A DNA stretch of 64,000 bases from an uncultured Acetatifactor sp. (GTDB lineage: Bacteria > Bacillota > Clostridia > Lachnospirales > Lachnospiraceae): positions 14,432 to 78,431 of the forward strand of contig CAJTLR010000013.1 of NCBI GenBank assembly GCA_910577185.1, read 5' to 3'. Every line of letters begins with the position of its first letter. Within the stretch, counting starts at the first letter, position 1. Under the pieces are notes generated by a model. It had not been told where the DNA came from, searched no databases, and saw nothing but the letters and a program-made list of their open reading frames with translations. Below are positions 44,592 to 53,213 of this stretch, piece after piece. The translations under genes and the position numbers were made by a program.

Positions 44592-45611
44592 ATGGAACCA
44601 GATAAAATTAAAACGGTATATCAATTACTGGGAGATGATCTGTCCAGGGAAGTGTATGAAAACAGGCTGCTGTACAGTCTGACCGGGGATATGAAGTTTG
44701 TCCGAAATGTGGTGTGCACGATACCCAGTGGAAAGGAAATGTACGAGAGACTGAAGCAAAGTTCCCGGGAAAAGGTGATCTTCGGGGCGGGGAGTGTGGG
44801 AAAACGTCTGGTTCGTGTCTATGAGGATATAAAGTTTGACTGTCTGGTGGATAACAAATGTGCCGGGCAGAAATACAGAGGATTACCGGTAATTGACATA
44901 CAGGAATTGAAGGAAAAGCATGGGGAGGCACTGGTAATTATTTCTACACTTCGTTATCATGGGGAAATCTTCAAACAGTTGCTGGCAGAAGGATTTCAGG
45001 AAGAAAACATTGTGAATCTGGGAATGGAATATGAAAAATTAAATCATCTGCAATATTTTGATCTGCCCCAGCTGGAAAACAGACGGGTGCCGGAAGAAGT
45101 GTTTGTGGATGGAGGATGCTTTGATGGTAATAATGCAGTGAATTTTTATAAATGGTGCTCCGGTCAGGGGGGGCATGTATATGCGTGGGAACCTGATGCG
45201 GAAAACCAGGAGAGATGCAAGAGAAAACTGAAAGATAGTGGGATACCATACAAGCTGATACCAAAGGGGTTATGGAGCGAAGCAAAGGAACTAAAATTTA
45301 AAATGGACGGAACCAGTTCGGCTATTTCTGAATCCGGAGATGTTTCGGTTGAGGTAGACAGTATTGACAGAGTGTCAGTGGAGCCGGTGACATTTATAAA
45401 AATGGATGTTGAAGGGGCAGAATATCAGGGAATTTTAGGGGCAAGGAATATGATTGCGAAATACAAGCCGAAACTGGCAATCTGTGTATATCATAAACCG
45501 GAAGATATATGGGAACTGCCGCAGCTGATACATGAGATTCGTTCCGATTATGTGTTTTATTTAAGACATTATTCCTTTGGAGATGTGGAGACTGTACTGT
45601 ACGCAGTGTAA
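44592..45611 (+). CDS. Rossmann module plus FkbM-family methyltransferase (2)
   Basis: The 339-aa paralogue of the preceding gene has the same order: helical cap (LLGDDLSREVYENRLLYSLT), module (KVIFGAGSVGKRLVRVY, CLVDNKCAGQKYRGLPVIDI) and FkbM domain (VDGGCFDGNNAVNF, YAWEPDA, FIKMDVEGAEYQGILGA). The middle is clearly diverged while about 100 bp near the 5' end is nearly identical to the first copy. The pair probably methylates two different positions or two sugars. CAGGGAGAAGG precedes the ATG. Confidence 0.85.
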   Translation: MEPDKIKTVYQLLGDDLSREVYENRLLYSLTGDMKFVRNVVCTIPSGKEMYERLKQSSREKVIFGAGSVGKRLVRVYEDIKFDCLVDNKCAGQKYRGLPVIDIQELKEKHGEALVIISTLRYHGEIFKQLLAEGFQEENIVNLGMEYEKLNHLQYFDLPQLENRRVPEEVFVDGGCFDGNNAVNFYKWCSGQGGHVYAWEPDAENQERCKRKLKDSGIPYKLIPKGLWSEAKELKFKMDGTSSAISESGDVSVEVDSIDRVSVEPVTFIKMDVEGAEYQGILGARNMIAKYKPKLAICVYHKPEDIWELPQLIHEIRSDYVFYLRHYSFGDVETVLYAV

Positions 45612-45628
45612 AGAGTGGGGAGAACAGC

Positions 45629-46726
45629 ATGGCCAGAATATTAAATATAGGTTACAGACATTTCCGGGAAAATGTAAAGGATAAAAAGATTGTATTATGG
45701 GGTGCAGGAAGGCTGGCATCTTATTATATACGGACATTCTGTGAAGGCCTTGATATTCTGTTTATTGTTGACAAGGATGAGAGACTCTGGGGAAAAGAAT
45801 TTGAGGTAGAAGGTGTCAGGTACCTGGTGACAAGAGAAGACGCGCTGCTGGATAGACTGGCTGAGAATGCAAATCTTGGGGAAAACATTTCAATATTTAT
45901 TACCCCTACGGCATATGCCGGGGAAATCATCAAACATATCAATATGATAAGGGCATTGGACGATATAGACTGCTATGCCGGAGTGCTGATGCGTGATTAT
46001 TATGAAGCCAGTCCCTTTTCTTTTACAGAAGGTGAGGAAAAAATCCCAAGAAAAATACATTATTGCTGGTTTGGAGGGAAAGAAATTCCAGATCATTTGA
46101 AAAGATACATGGAAAGCTGGTATAAGTATTGCCCGGACTATGAGATCATACGATGGGATGAAAGCAATTATGATATTTCTAAAAACCGCTATATGCGGGA
46201 GGCGTATGAATGTAAGAAATGGGGGTTTGTGCCGGATTATGCCAGACTGGACATTATTTATAATGAAGGCGGCATTTATCTGGATACAGATGTGGAATTG
46301 CTGGCACCTTTGGATAAGTTGTTGAAAGACGAGATGTTTTGCGGGTTTAGCTGTAATTTTCAGATAGCGATGGGATTGGGGTTTGGTGCAATCAAAGGAC
46401 ATTCATGCATTAGAGAATTAAGAGATTATTATGATGATCAGTCATTTTACCAGCCAAATGGGGAAATGAATTTAAAAATGTGTAATGAATACCAAAATCC
46501 GGTTTTTGAAAAGCTTGGTTTTGATCTTAGAAACCATTATCAAAAAAGGGATGGTATTATAGTGTATCCTTCGGAAGTTTTATCACCGGACTCCGGTCTT
46601 GTGTTTAAAAATTATTCAGATCATACAGTTGCCGTTCATCATTTTGAAAGTAGCTGGGCAAGTGAAAAAGAAAAGAAAGCATTTGAGTTATTTAAAAAAG
46701 AGATATCAAATTGTACATTAATATAG
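45629..46726 (+). CDS. Rossmann module plus GT32-like glycosyltransferase
   Basis: A 365-aa protein with the module at residues about 17-75 (IVLWGAGRLASYYI, FIVDKDERLWGKEF). It is followed by a GT32/capsular-polysaccharide-synthesis domain: PRKIHYCWFGGKEIPDHLK, CPDYEIIRWDESNYD and the donor- and metal-binding YNEGGIYLDTDVELL (DxD). GT32 enzymes transfer hexoses or hexosamines from nucleotide sugars. The ATG is 18 bp after the previous stop, following GGGGAGAAC. Confidence 0.85.
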   Translation: MARILNIGYRHFRENVKDKKIVLWGAGRLASYYIRTFCEGLDILFIVDKDERLWGKEFEVEGVRYLVTREDALLDRLAENANLGENISIFITPTAYAGEIIKHINMIRALDDIDCYAGVLMRDYYEASPFSFTEGEEKIPRKIHYCWFGGKEIPDHLKRYMESWYKYCPDYEIIRWDESNYDISKNRYMREAYECKKWGFVPDYARLDIIYNEGGIYLDTDVELLAPLDKLLKDEMFCGFSCNFQIAMGLGFGAIKGHSCIRELRDYYDDQSFYQPNGEMNLKMCNEYQNPVFEKLGFDLRNHYQKRDGIIVYPSEVLSPDSGLVFKNYSDHTVAVHHFESSWASEKEKKAFELFKKEISNCTLI

Positions 46727-46790
46727 AAGTTCGCGGGAATAAATGCGGGAACAAAAAAATGACGAATAATATAAAGGATATGACTGGATT

Positions 46791-47927
46791 ATGAAAAAAA
46801 TAATCATTTTTGGTGCGGGGAACATGGGAAAAAGAGCATTCATAAAATACGGGATAGATAATGTACTCTTTTTTATTGACAATAATGAACATATCCACGG
46901 AAAAAAACTGAATGGACTAGATATAAAAGCGCCAAGTGTTTTATCAGAAATCACGACAGAGTGTAAAGTTATAATTGCCAGCAGACATTCAGAGTCAATG
47001 GCAGCACAACTGGAAGGTATGGGAATAACAGATTTTGAAATATATTCGGAAAATTCCTATTTTGATATTCCGGAAGTGGTTTTTAATCCATATAGTAGTC
47101 AATTGGATAAAAACGAAGTAGACCAACGGGATGAGCTAAAAATAAAGGACATTAATCAGAAGGTAACAGAACTGACAGGGAGTAAAATTCCTTTATTTAA
47201 CCATATTGAAATTGAAACTGTAAACAGATGCAATGGTGTGTGCGGATTCTGCCCGGTAAATAAGAATGCAGATACAAGACCGTATAAAAAGATGGAAGAG
47301 GAATTATTCTATTCTATCATTCATCAATTGGAAAACTTGAACTATAGAGGGAAAATTGCGCTATTTTCAAATAATGAACCCTTTTTGGATGAAAGAATCA
47401 TAAAATTCCAAAAATATATGAGAGAACATTTACCGTATGCCAGAACACATCTGTGTACGAATGGTACATTGTTGACAATTGATAAGTTTTTAGAAATTAT
47501 CCCTTATTTAGATGAACTTATTATAGATAATTATAATGATGAGTTAAGCCTCATAGCGCCATGCAGGAAAATTGCAGAGTATTGTGAAGAACATACAGAG
47601 TTAAAAAAGAAAGTAACAATTGTGTTAAGGAAAATAAATGAGGTGTTGACAAGCCGGGGAGGAGATTCACCCAATGCGGAGCATTGCGAGAAATACCCGC
47701 AGGCCAGTTGTCTGTTGCCATATAAACAAATGATAGTAAGGCCGGATGGAAAAGTTTCTTTGTGCTGTAATGACGCATTGGGAAAATGTACTATGGGAGA
47801 TCTAAACAAAGAAAGTATAGAACAGGTCTGGTTCGGGCGCAGGTTCGAAAAGGTAAGGGAACTTTTGGTTAACGGAAGAAAAGAAGTTGAGAGATGCCAG
47901 TACTGTGACACATTGTTTATATGTTAG
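46791..47927 (+). CDS. Rossmann module plus radical SAM/SPASM protein (3)
   Basis: The 378-aa protein begins directly with the module (IIIFGAGNMGKRAFI, FFIDNNEHIHGKKLNGLDI). The radical SAM core has CNGVCGFCPVN, and ALFSNNEPFLDERI in place of GGE. The C-terminus is a clear SPASM-type region: CLLPYKQMIVRPDGKVSLCC, GDLNKESIEQVWFG, and CQYCDTLFIC. The SPASM layout is typical of enzymes acting on peptides or aminocyclitol/sugar substrates. The ribosome site is weak (AAAGGATATG at a long distance), suggesting low or coupled translation. Confidence 0.8.
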   Translation: MKKIIIFGAGNMGKRAFIKYGIDNVLFFIDNNEHIHGKKLNGLDIKAPSVLSEITTECKVIIASRHSESMAAQLEGMGITDFEIYSENSYFDIPEVVFNPYSSQLDKNEVDQRDELKIKDINQKVTELTGSKIPLFNHIEIETVNRCNGVCGFCPVNKNADTRPYKKMEEELFYSIIHQLENLNYRGKIALFSNNEPFLDERIIKFQKYMREHLPYARTHLCTNGTLLTIDKFLEIIPYLDELIIDNYNDELSLIAPCRKIAEYCEEHTELKKKVTIVLRKINEVLTSRGGDSPNAEHCEKYPQASCLLPYKQMIVRPDGKVSLCCNDALGKCTMGDLNKESIEQVWFGRRFEKVRELLVNGRKEVERCQYCDTLFIC

Positions 47928-47941
47928 GGTGAGGTTTTGCT

Positions 47942-49102
47942 ATGATAATTAAAGCATATCAGAAAGAAGATTATTTTGAAGGCCAGAATATTATAATTTA
48001 TGGAGCCGGAATATACGGCGAAATAGCGTTTAATGCCTTAAAGACATGGGGGGTGAGTACTTATTGCTTTGCGGACAGAAATGAAACGGTAACGGTGAAG
48101 TGCGGATTACCTGTGATCAGACCAGATGAAATAAAAAAAGTAAATAACGCAGCAGTTTTACTGGCAAGTGTAAATTATCTGAATGAAATGGCAGAATTTC
48201 TGTCAAAGGAAGGCGTGCAAAATTTTTATAGTATTTCCGAACTGTTAGAAACAAGAATTGATGACAAAAACATATCCGAGTATTCCAAAGATATTATAAG
48301 AAACAGTGGCGGCTACCGATTTAACCTGGAAAGTCTGGCGAATGACAAATTCACTCTAAGAAATATTGATCTGGTAGTTACAGAGTATTGTAATTTGAGA
48401 TGCAAAGACTGTGGAAGTCTGATTCCTTATTACCAGAAGCCGCGCCATGTTAGTCTTGAAGAAATAGAAAACCCACTAAGAAATTTCCTGGATACCATTG
48501 ACGAACTGTATGAATTGAGGCTTTTAGGCGGGGAAACCTTTGTTTATCCTTATTTAAGTTCCCTGCTGGATTTGTGCGGGAAGCTGGATAAAGTAAAAAG
48601 AATTGTGATATATACAAATTCAACTATTGTTCCGGATGATCTGATATTTGAGAAAATAAAAAAGAATGGCGTAGTCCTTCATATGTCAAACTATGGAATT
48701 TACAGTACGAAGGTTTATGAGCTGGAACAGAAATGCTCGGAATATGGAATTGAGTATTACACACATGAGTATTGTGAATGGAGAAACATGGGTACAACAG
48801 AGTTTAGGGATTATAACCCTGATACAGTCAAAAGAATATATATGATGTGTGATAATGCTAAATGTCCTTCTTTTTATAGGGGAAAATTATATATTTGTCC
48901 CAGAGCCGCACATGGAGAGGGAATCGGTGCTTTTAAGAATGCCGAAGGAGAAAGTGTTGATTTTACAGGAATCATTGATATACATGAAAAAAGGAAAGAA
49001 TTGAACACGTTGTTGAAAGAAAAAGAACTGTTTCATGCATGTTATTACTGCAATGGAAACAGTGTACATGCAAAACCTATTCCAGCCGCAGTACAACTTT
49101 AA
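47942..49102 (+). CDS. Rossmann module plus radical SAM protein (4)
   Basis: A 386-aa protein. The module lies at residues about 17-70 (IIIYGAGIYGEIAFNAL, CFADRNETVTVKCGLPVI). The radical SAM motif is CNLRCKDCGSLIPYY and the GGE motif is LLGGETFVYP, followed by IYTNSTIVP. A C-terminal CYYC pair could hold another cluster. It most resembles gene (1) in its order and the Pro/Tyr-rich stretch after the cluster motif, so these two may be ancient duplicates. It starts 14 bp after the previous stop behind GGTGAGG. Confidence 0.8.
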   Translation: MIIKAYQKEDYFEGQNIIIYGAGIYGEIAFNALKTWGVSTYCFADRNETVTVKCGLPVIRPDEIKKVNNAAVLLASVNYLNEMAEFLSKEGVQNFYSISELLETRIDDKNISEYSKDIIRNSGGYRFNLESLANDKFTLRNIDLVVTEYCNLRCKDCGSLIPYYQKPRHVSLEEIENPLRNFLDTIDELYELRLLGGETFVYPYLSSLLDLCGKLDKVKRIVIYTNSTIVPDDLIFEKIKKNGVVLHMSNYGIYSTKVYELEQKCSEYGIEYYTHEYCEWRNMGTTEFRDYNPDTVKRIYMMCDNAKCPSFYRGKLYICPRAAHGEGIGAFKNAEGESVDFTGIIDIHEKRKELNTLLKEKELFHACYYCNGNSVHAKPIPAAVQL

Positions 49103-49115
49103 TGTGAAGGGTAAA

Positions 49116-49140
49116 GATTGAAAATTGAAAATTTTCAATC
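49116..49140 (+). other. Perfect hairpin between two radical SAM genes
   Basis: GATTGAAAATT (49116-49126) pairs perfectly with AATTTTCAATC (49130-49140) around GAA. No T-run follows in either direction beyond the stem itself, so it may be an mRNA processing or partial termination site in the 108-bp gap. Confidence 0.5.
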
Positions 49141-49210
49141 CCAAGTTTGTGTCTGTGCGGCATCCACAAAACTGACATGCGCAAAAGGCCGCGCAGAAAT
49201 GGGGTTAAAT

Positions 49211-50323
49211 ATGAAAGTATATATATATGGAGCAGGGGATAAAGGAAGACACGCATTCAGGAGAATCGAGCAGTTTTACAATGATCAAGTGGAAGTAGCC
49301 GGGTTCATTGATGGCAGAAAGAGCGGAACTTATCTGGGGCTTCCGATTATCAGTGCTGAGAATGTGTGTACCGTTTCCGGAGAAAAGGATATACCAATAG
49401 TAATAGCAGTGGCATCCAGAAAGGCGGCTGTTGATATATATACCAATCTATTACAAAAAGGAGAAGGAAAACTAACTTGCTATTTCTATCTGGCAAAGGA
49501 CAATGATACTTATGGGCCGGAAGACTTTTTTTCATATGAATGTAAACTCCTGGCAGATGATGCGAAGGAGATGATACCGCACATAGAAATCCACGCGGCA
49601 GATTACTGCAATCTGAACTGCAGCGGATGTATACACTTTTCTCCGATTTATAAAAGGGAACTTCCAAATACGGAGAAACGGCTTGCTGATATAGATAAAA
49701 TTTGTTCCGTTTCAAATAAAATTCTTTCGTTTTATATTTTGGGAGGGGAGCCATTGCTGAATCCCGAATTAGCAATTTATTTGAAGAAAGCACGTGATTT
49801 ACTGCCCAATGCAGATATTCAGCTGGTCACAAATGGATTATTGATTCCCCATGTTAAAAAGGAATTAATGGAGGCTATAAAAGAAAATAATATTGTGGTT
49901 ACAATTTCTGAATATGAACCTACATACTGTATCAGGTCAAAAATCATAACGAGATTAAAAGAATATAAGATTGATTATGCAATACGACAATATGATAGAA
50001 AGCAGAAGTTTAACTTGCCCCTGACGGTTAATTTAAATAGTTGTTATGACAATATTTGTATATCTGATGGATGTGTGAATATCAAGGAAGGAAAAATAGC
50101 AAGATGTCCGACACTGTTGTATATAAAGGAGTTAAATGATAAATTTCATGCAGACTTTCCACAGGATGGAATATATGACTTGAATGAATTTCAGTCCTGT
50201 GAAGAACTAAATGAAAAAATGAAAGAAAAAGTTTCCTTGTGCCGGTATTGTATAAAAAAGGAAATTGACTGGCATATATGCAAAGGGACCCCATGTTTTG
50301 AAGACTTTGTTTCTTATGAATGA
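49211..50323 (+). CDS. Rossmann module plus radical SAM protein (5)
   Basis: This 370-aa protein starts with the module (VYIYGAGDKGRHAFRRI, GFIDGRKSGTYLGLPII). The radical SAM core shows CNLNCSGCIHFSPIY, ILGGEPLLNP and LVTNGLLIP. Several late cysteines (CYDNICISDGC, CPTLLY, CRYC) suggest auxiliary cluster binding. I prefer ATG 49211, because upstream sequence from a TTG at 49118 crosses a perfect hairpin and looks noncoding. Its stop codon overlaps the next start (ATGA), so the standalone module is translationally coupled to it. Confidence 0.8.
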   Translation: MKVYIYGAGDKGRHAFRRIEQFYNDQVEVAGFIDGRKSGTYLGLPIISAENVCTVSGEKDIPIVIAVASRKAAVDIYTNLLQKGEGKLTCYFYLAKDNDTYGPEDFFSYECKLLADDAKEMIPHIEIHAADYCNLNCSGCIHFSPIYKRELPNTEKRLADIDKICSVSNKILSFYILGGEPLLNPELAIYLKKARDLLPNADIQLVTNGLLIPHVKKELMEAIKENNIVVTISEYEPTYCIRSKIITRLKEYKIDYAIRQYDRKQKFNLPLTVNLNSCYDNICISDGCVNIKEGKIARCPTLLYIKELNDKFHADFPQDGIYDLNEFQSCEELNEKMKEKVSLCRYCIKKEIDWHICKGTPCFEDFVSYE

Positions 50324-50793
50324 AAGGCCGGAAGATGAGCGGGATATGTATATATGGGAGGGGAGTGAAAGGAATCGAGGCCTTTTTTTCCCTTAGGGAT
50401 TTCGGGATAAATGTGGAGTGTATTATTGATAATGATGAAACAAAACAAGGGACAGTACTGGCAGGAGGAAAATGCCTGAGTTATAAAGAGTTTTTAAAGA
50501 CCGGAGATAAAACTTCCCTGGTTATTGTTTCAAACAAGAAATCAAAAGACATAATCCACACATTACACAAGGATGGGATTCAAAATGTAGTAACCTGGAC
50601 GGAGTATAAGGAGCGGTATGAAAAGTCTTTGCCGGTATTAGAAGATGTAGATCAGGCTAAATTTTATTTGGAAAAGATAAAATTATCAAATTGGAGTGAA
50701 GATGTTCAGAAAATACCACTTTTAAACAATTTAATGCGGGATATGGAGTTTCGGGATGGAATTAAGCAAAAGGATGCGAGTCTTAGAAGTTAA
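50320..50793 (+). CDS. Standalone Rossmann module protein
   Basis: The 157-aa protein is little more than the shared module (ICIYGRGVKGIEAFF, CIIDNDETKQGTVLAGGKCL) followed by about 70 polar residues. It overlaps the preceding gene by 4 bases and the following GT4 gene by 38 bases, the latter in the +1 frame. Because all neighbours carry the module fused, this may be a natural split partner of the GT4 protein, or a fusion broken by a frameshift. A programmed frameshift is possible but no strong slippery site is seen. Confidence 0.65.
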   Translation: MKGRKMSGICIYGRGVKGIEAFFSLRDFGINVECIIDNDETKQGTVLAGGKCLSYKEFLKTGDKTSLVIVSNKKSKDIIHTLHKDGIQNVVTWTEYKERYEKSLPVLEDVDQAKFYLEKIKLSNWSEDVQKIPLLNNLMRDMEFRDGIKQKDASLRS

Positions 50794-51991
50794 TAATACT
50801 GATATAATTGGAAGAATTTTTAATGGCTATGATCTGCATCTGGGTTTGATTGAAAGAAATGTTGATGCAAAGCAAGTAGTATTGGATAAACAAAGTGAAG
50901 TTTCCACAGTACTGCAATTAAATGTTGATGAAATAATACGGCAAGAAATTTCGTATGTGGAAAAACAGCTGGCCGTAAGCAATATTTTATTTCCTTACGC
51001 AGAGCACCTGATGAAACTCAGGGAATTTAAAACGGCAGATATTGTGCATTACCACTTTCCATATCATCAAATGTTCTCAATATTAGATTATCCGAAGCTG
51101 ATGAAAGAAAACTGTGTCTGGACGATTCATGACCCCTGGATACTGACCGGGAACTGTGTGCACCCATTGGAATGCGAAAAATGGAAAGATGAGTGTAAGG
51201 AATGTCATAACTTAGATGATGACTACTTTCCAATGTTAAAAGATAATGTCAATTTTATGTGGAATGTAAAGAAAAAGGTTCTAAAAGAAATTAACCCGCA
51301 TATTATTGTGGCTTCTAAATGGATGAAAAAGCAAATTGAGCTGAGCCCGCTGACATGTCACTTTACCAAAATACATATTATACCTTTTGGCATCTGTACC
51401 GGAGATGAAAGCAAAGAAAGCTGGATAAATAGAGGGGATAAGGTGACTATCGGTTTTAGAAGTGAGACTGGCTATGTCAAAGGATGCAGCCTTCTGTATG
51501 ATGCGCTGAGAATATTAAAAGATAAAAGTCACTATAAACTGGAAGCGGTGGGAAATGGTGACGTTCCGCAGGATATATGCCAAATGTATGAAGTGGCGGA
51601 GCATGGTTTTGTGGGGGAACGAGAAAAATTAATGAAAATACTGGACAGCTGCGACATATTTGTGATGCCTTCACTTGCAGAGTCTTTTGGTCTAATGGCG
51701 ATAGAAGCGATGGCATGTAAATGTGTAGTGATATGTTTTCAGGGGACTGCCGTAGAAGAGAATATCAATGCTCCTGAGTGCGGGTTAGCAGTTGCGTATA
51801 AGTCAGCAGAGGAATTGGCGAAGGCAATAGAAACATTGCATATGTCCAGGGAAAATTTGCTGGAAAGACAGGAAAAGGGGTACCATTATGTGAAGGACAG
51901 ATATTCGTTTGAACAGTATGTTGACAGGCATAAAAGGCTGTTTGAGGATATTGTAAGAGAAAACAAAATTAACAAAATTGCGGTGATATGA
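50756..51991 (+). CDS. GT4 glycosyltransferase without the module
   Basis: A 411-aa GT-B glycosyltransferase. The N-terminal half contains VHYHFPYHQMFSIL and WTIHDPWILTGNCVHPLEC (seen in many GT4 enzymes from capsule loci). The C-terminal donor domain has GFRSETGYVKGCSLLYDALR, GFVGEREKLMKIL and the E-x7-E motif in PSLAESFGLMAIEAMAC. It is the only gene of the block from 38.7 to 63.6 kb that lacks the Rossmann module, and it overlaps the standalone module gene by 38 bases. The ATG at 50756 is used with GGAG upstream; an alternative is 50774. Confidence 0.85.
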   Translation: MELSKRMRVLEVNNTDIIGRIFNGYDLHLGLIERNVDAKQVVLDKQSEVSTVLQLNVDEIIRQEISYVEKQLAVSNILFPYAEHLMKLREFKTADIVHYHFPYHQMFSILDYPKLMKENCVWTIHDPWILTGNCVHPLECEKWKDECKECHNLDDDYFPMLKDNVNFMWNVKKKVLKEINPHIIVASKWMKKQIELSPLTCHFTKIHIIPFGICTGDESKESWINRGDKVTIGFRSETGYVKGCSLLYDALRILKDKSHYKLEAVGNGDVPQDICQMYEVAEHGFVGEREKLMKILDSCDIFVMPSLAESFGLMAIEAMACKCVVICFQGTAVEENINAPECGLAVAYKSAEELAKAIETLHMSRENLLERQEKGYHYVKDRYSFEQYVDRHKRLFEDIVRENKINKIAVI

Positions 51992-52093
51992 GTTTTGCAT
52001 CATTTAGGAAAATGTATTTGGAGGGAATGCGGATTCAGGGAACGGGTATACATATGATTTTTGAATGGGAGTTTTATAAAAGTGGAAGAGATC

Positions 52094-53185
52094 ATGAAAG
52101 TCAGCATTATTACGGTGTCATATAATGCCGTGAAGACAATAGAACAGACGATTCTTAGCATAAAGGCGCAATCCTATACAAATATCGAATACATCATTAT
52201 AGATGGGAAATCCACGGATGGTACTCTGGAAATAATAAAAAAGTACCAAAAGTATATAGACCATGTTATTTGTGAACCGGATAAAGGTATTTATGATGCA
52301 ATGAATAAAGGGATTCGGCTTGCCACGGGAGATATAATCGGATTTGCAAATAGTGACGACTGGTATGAACCCGACACAATTGAGAAAGTTGTGACATGCT
52401 TTAACAGCACAGACGCAGAACTTACGCATGGTATCGTGTGGGTTGTTGAAGAAGATGGAAGTAGGACAAAAACAAATGGTTTCAAAAATGAAAAAGTTGA
52501 GTATGAGCAAATTTATTATAATATGCTTCCGCATCTTTCTGTATTTACCAGGAAAACGGTTTTTGAACAATATGGGGGATTTGATATAGATTATCAAATA
52601 GCAGCTGATTATGACTGGCTGTTGCGATGTTATACGAATGGGGTTCATTTTTTTTATATAGACAGTATAATGGGAAGCTTCCGAAAAGGTGGGGTTAGTA
52701 CCAGTGCAGGTAAATTAAATCAGCTGGCGGAAGAAAATAAGGAAATATCGTTAAAATATGTGTCCAATAGTAAGAACAGAGAATTGATTTTAAATCAGAT
52801 AGAAGAAAGATATAGATCTTTTAAGCTTTGGTATCTTGCGGAAACAAATCCGGCAAAGATAGTAGATACTGTGAAGGACAGATTTTTGGATATTGCGGAA
52901 GGCATTGTAATATTTGGATCGGGTATCTGGGGAGAACGGATATATAGAGTATTGAATTCCGTAGCTGTTCCGGTTCATTTTTTTGTGGATAATAATACAA
53001 AAAAATGGGGAACAGAACAGCAGGGGATTACCATAAAGTCACCAGAAATTTTGAAGACTTACAATGGATATATCATAGTTGCAGTGTTGAATCATGCGGA
53101 CAAAATTTGTAAACAATTATCCGAAATGGAGAACATAGGGATAGAATGGACTGACTTAAGGGAAATTGCGGATAAAGTTATCTGA
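52094..53185 (+). CDS. GT2 glycosyltransferase with C-terminal Rossmann module
   Basis: A 363-aa protein. The GT-A domain opens MKVSIITVSYNAVKTIEQTI and has IIDGKSTDGT, GIYDAMNKGIRLATGDI and FANSDDWY (DD metal site). The last 90 residues are the module (IVIFGSGIWGERIYRVL, FFVDNNTKKWGTEQQGITI). ATG 52094 is chosen over a TTG at 52061, with GTGGAAGAG upstream. This is the first gene in the block where the module is at the C-terminus. Confidence 0.87.
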   Translation: MKVSIITVSYNAVKTIEQTILSIKAQSYTNIEYIIIDGKSTDGTLEIIKKYQKYIDHVICEPDKGIYDAMNKGIRLATGDIIGFANSDDWYEPDTIEKVVTCFNSTDAELTHGIVWVVEEDGSRTKTNGFKNEKVEYEQIYYNMLPHLSVFTRKTVFEQYGGFDIDYQIAADYDWLLRCYTNGVHFFYIDSIMGSFRKGGVSTSAGKLNQLAEENKEISLKYVSNSKNRELILNQIEERYRSFKLWYLAETNPAKIVDTVKDRFLDIAEGIVIFGSGIWGERIYRVLNSVAVPVHFFVDNNTKKWGTEQQGITIKSPEILKTYNGYIIVAVLNHADKICKQLSEMENIGIEWTDLREIADKVI

Positions 53186-53213
53186 TGCATTTTGAAACAT
53201 TGGGGAGAACATC

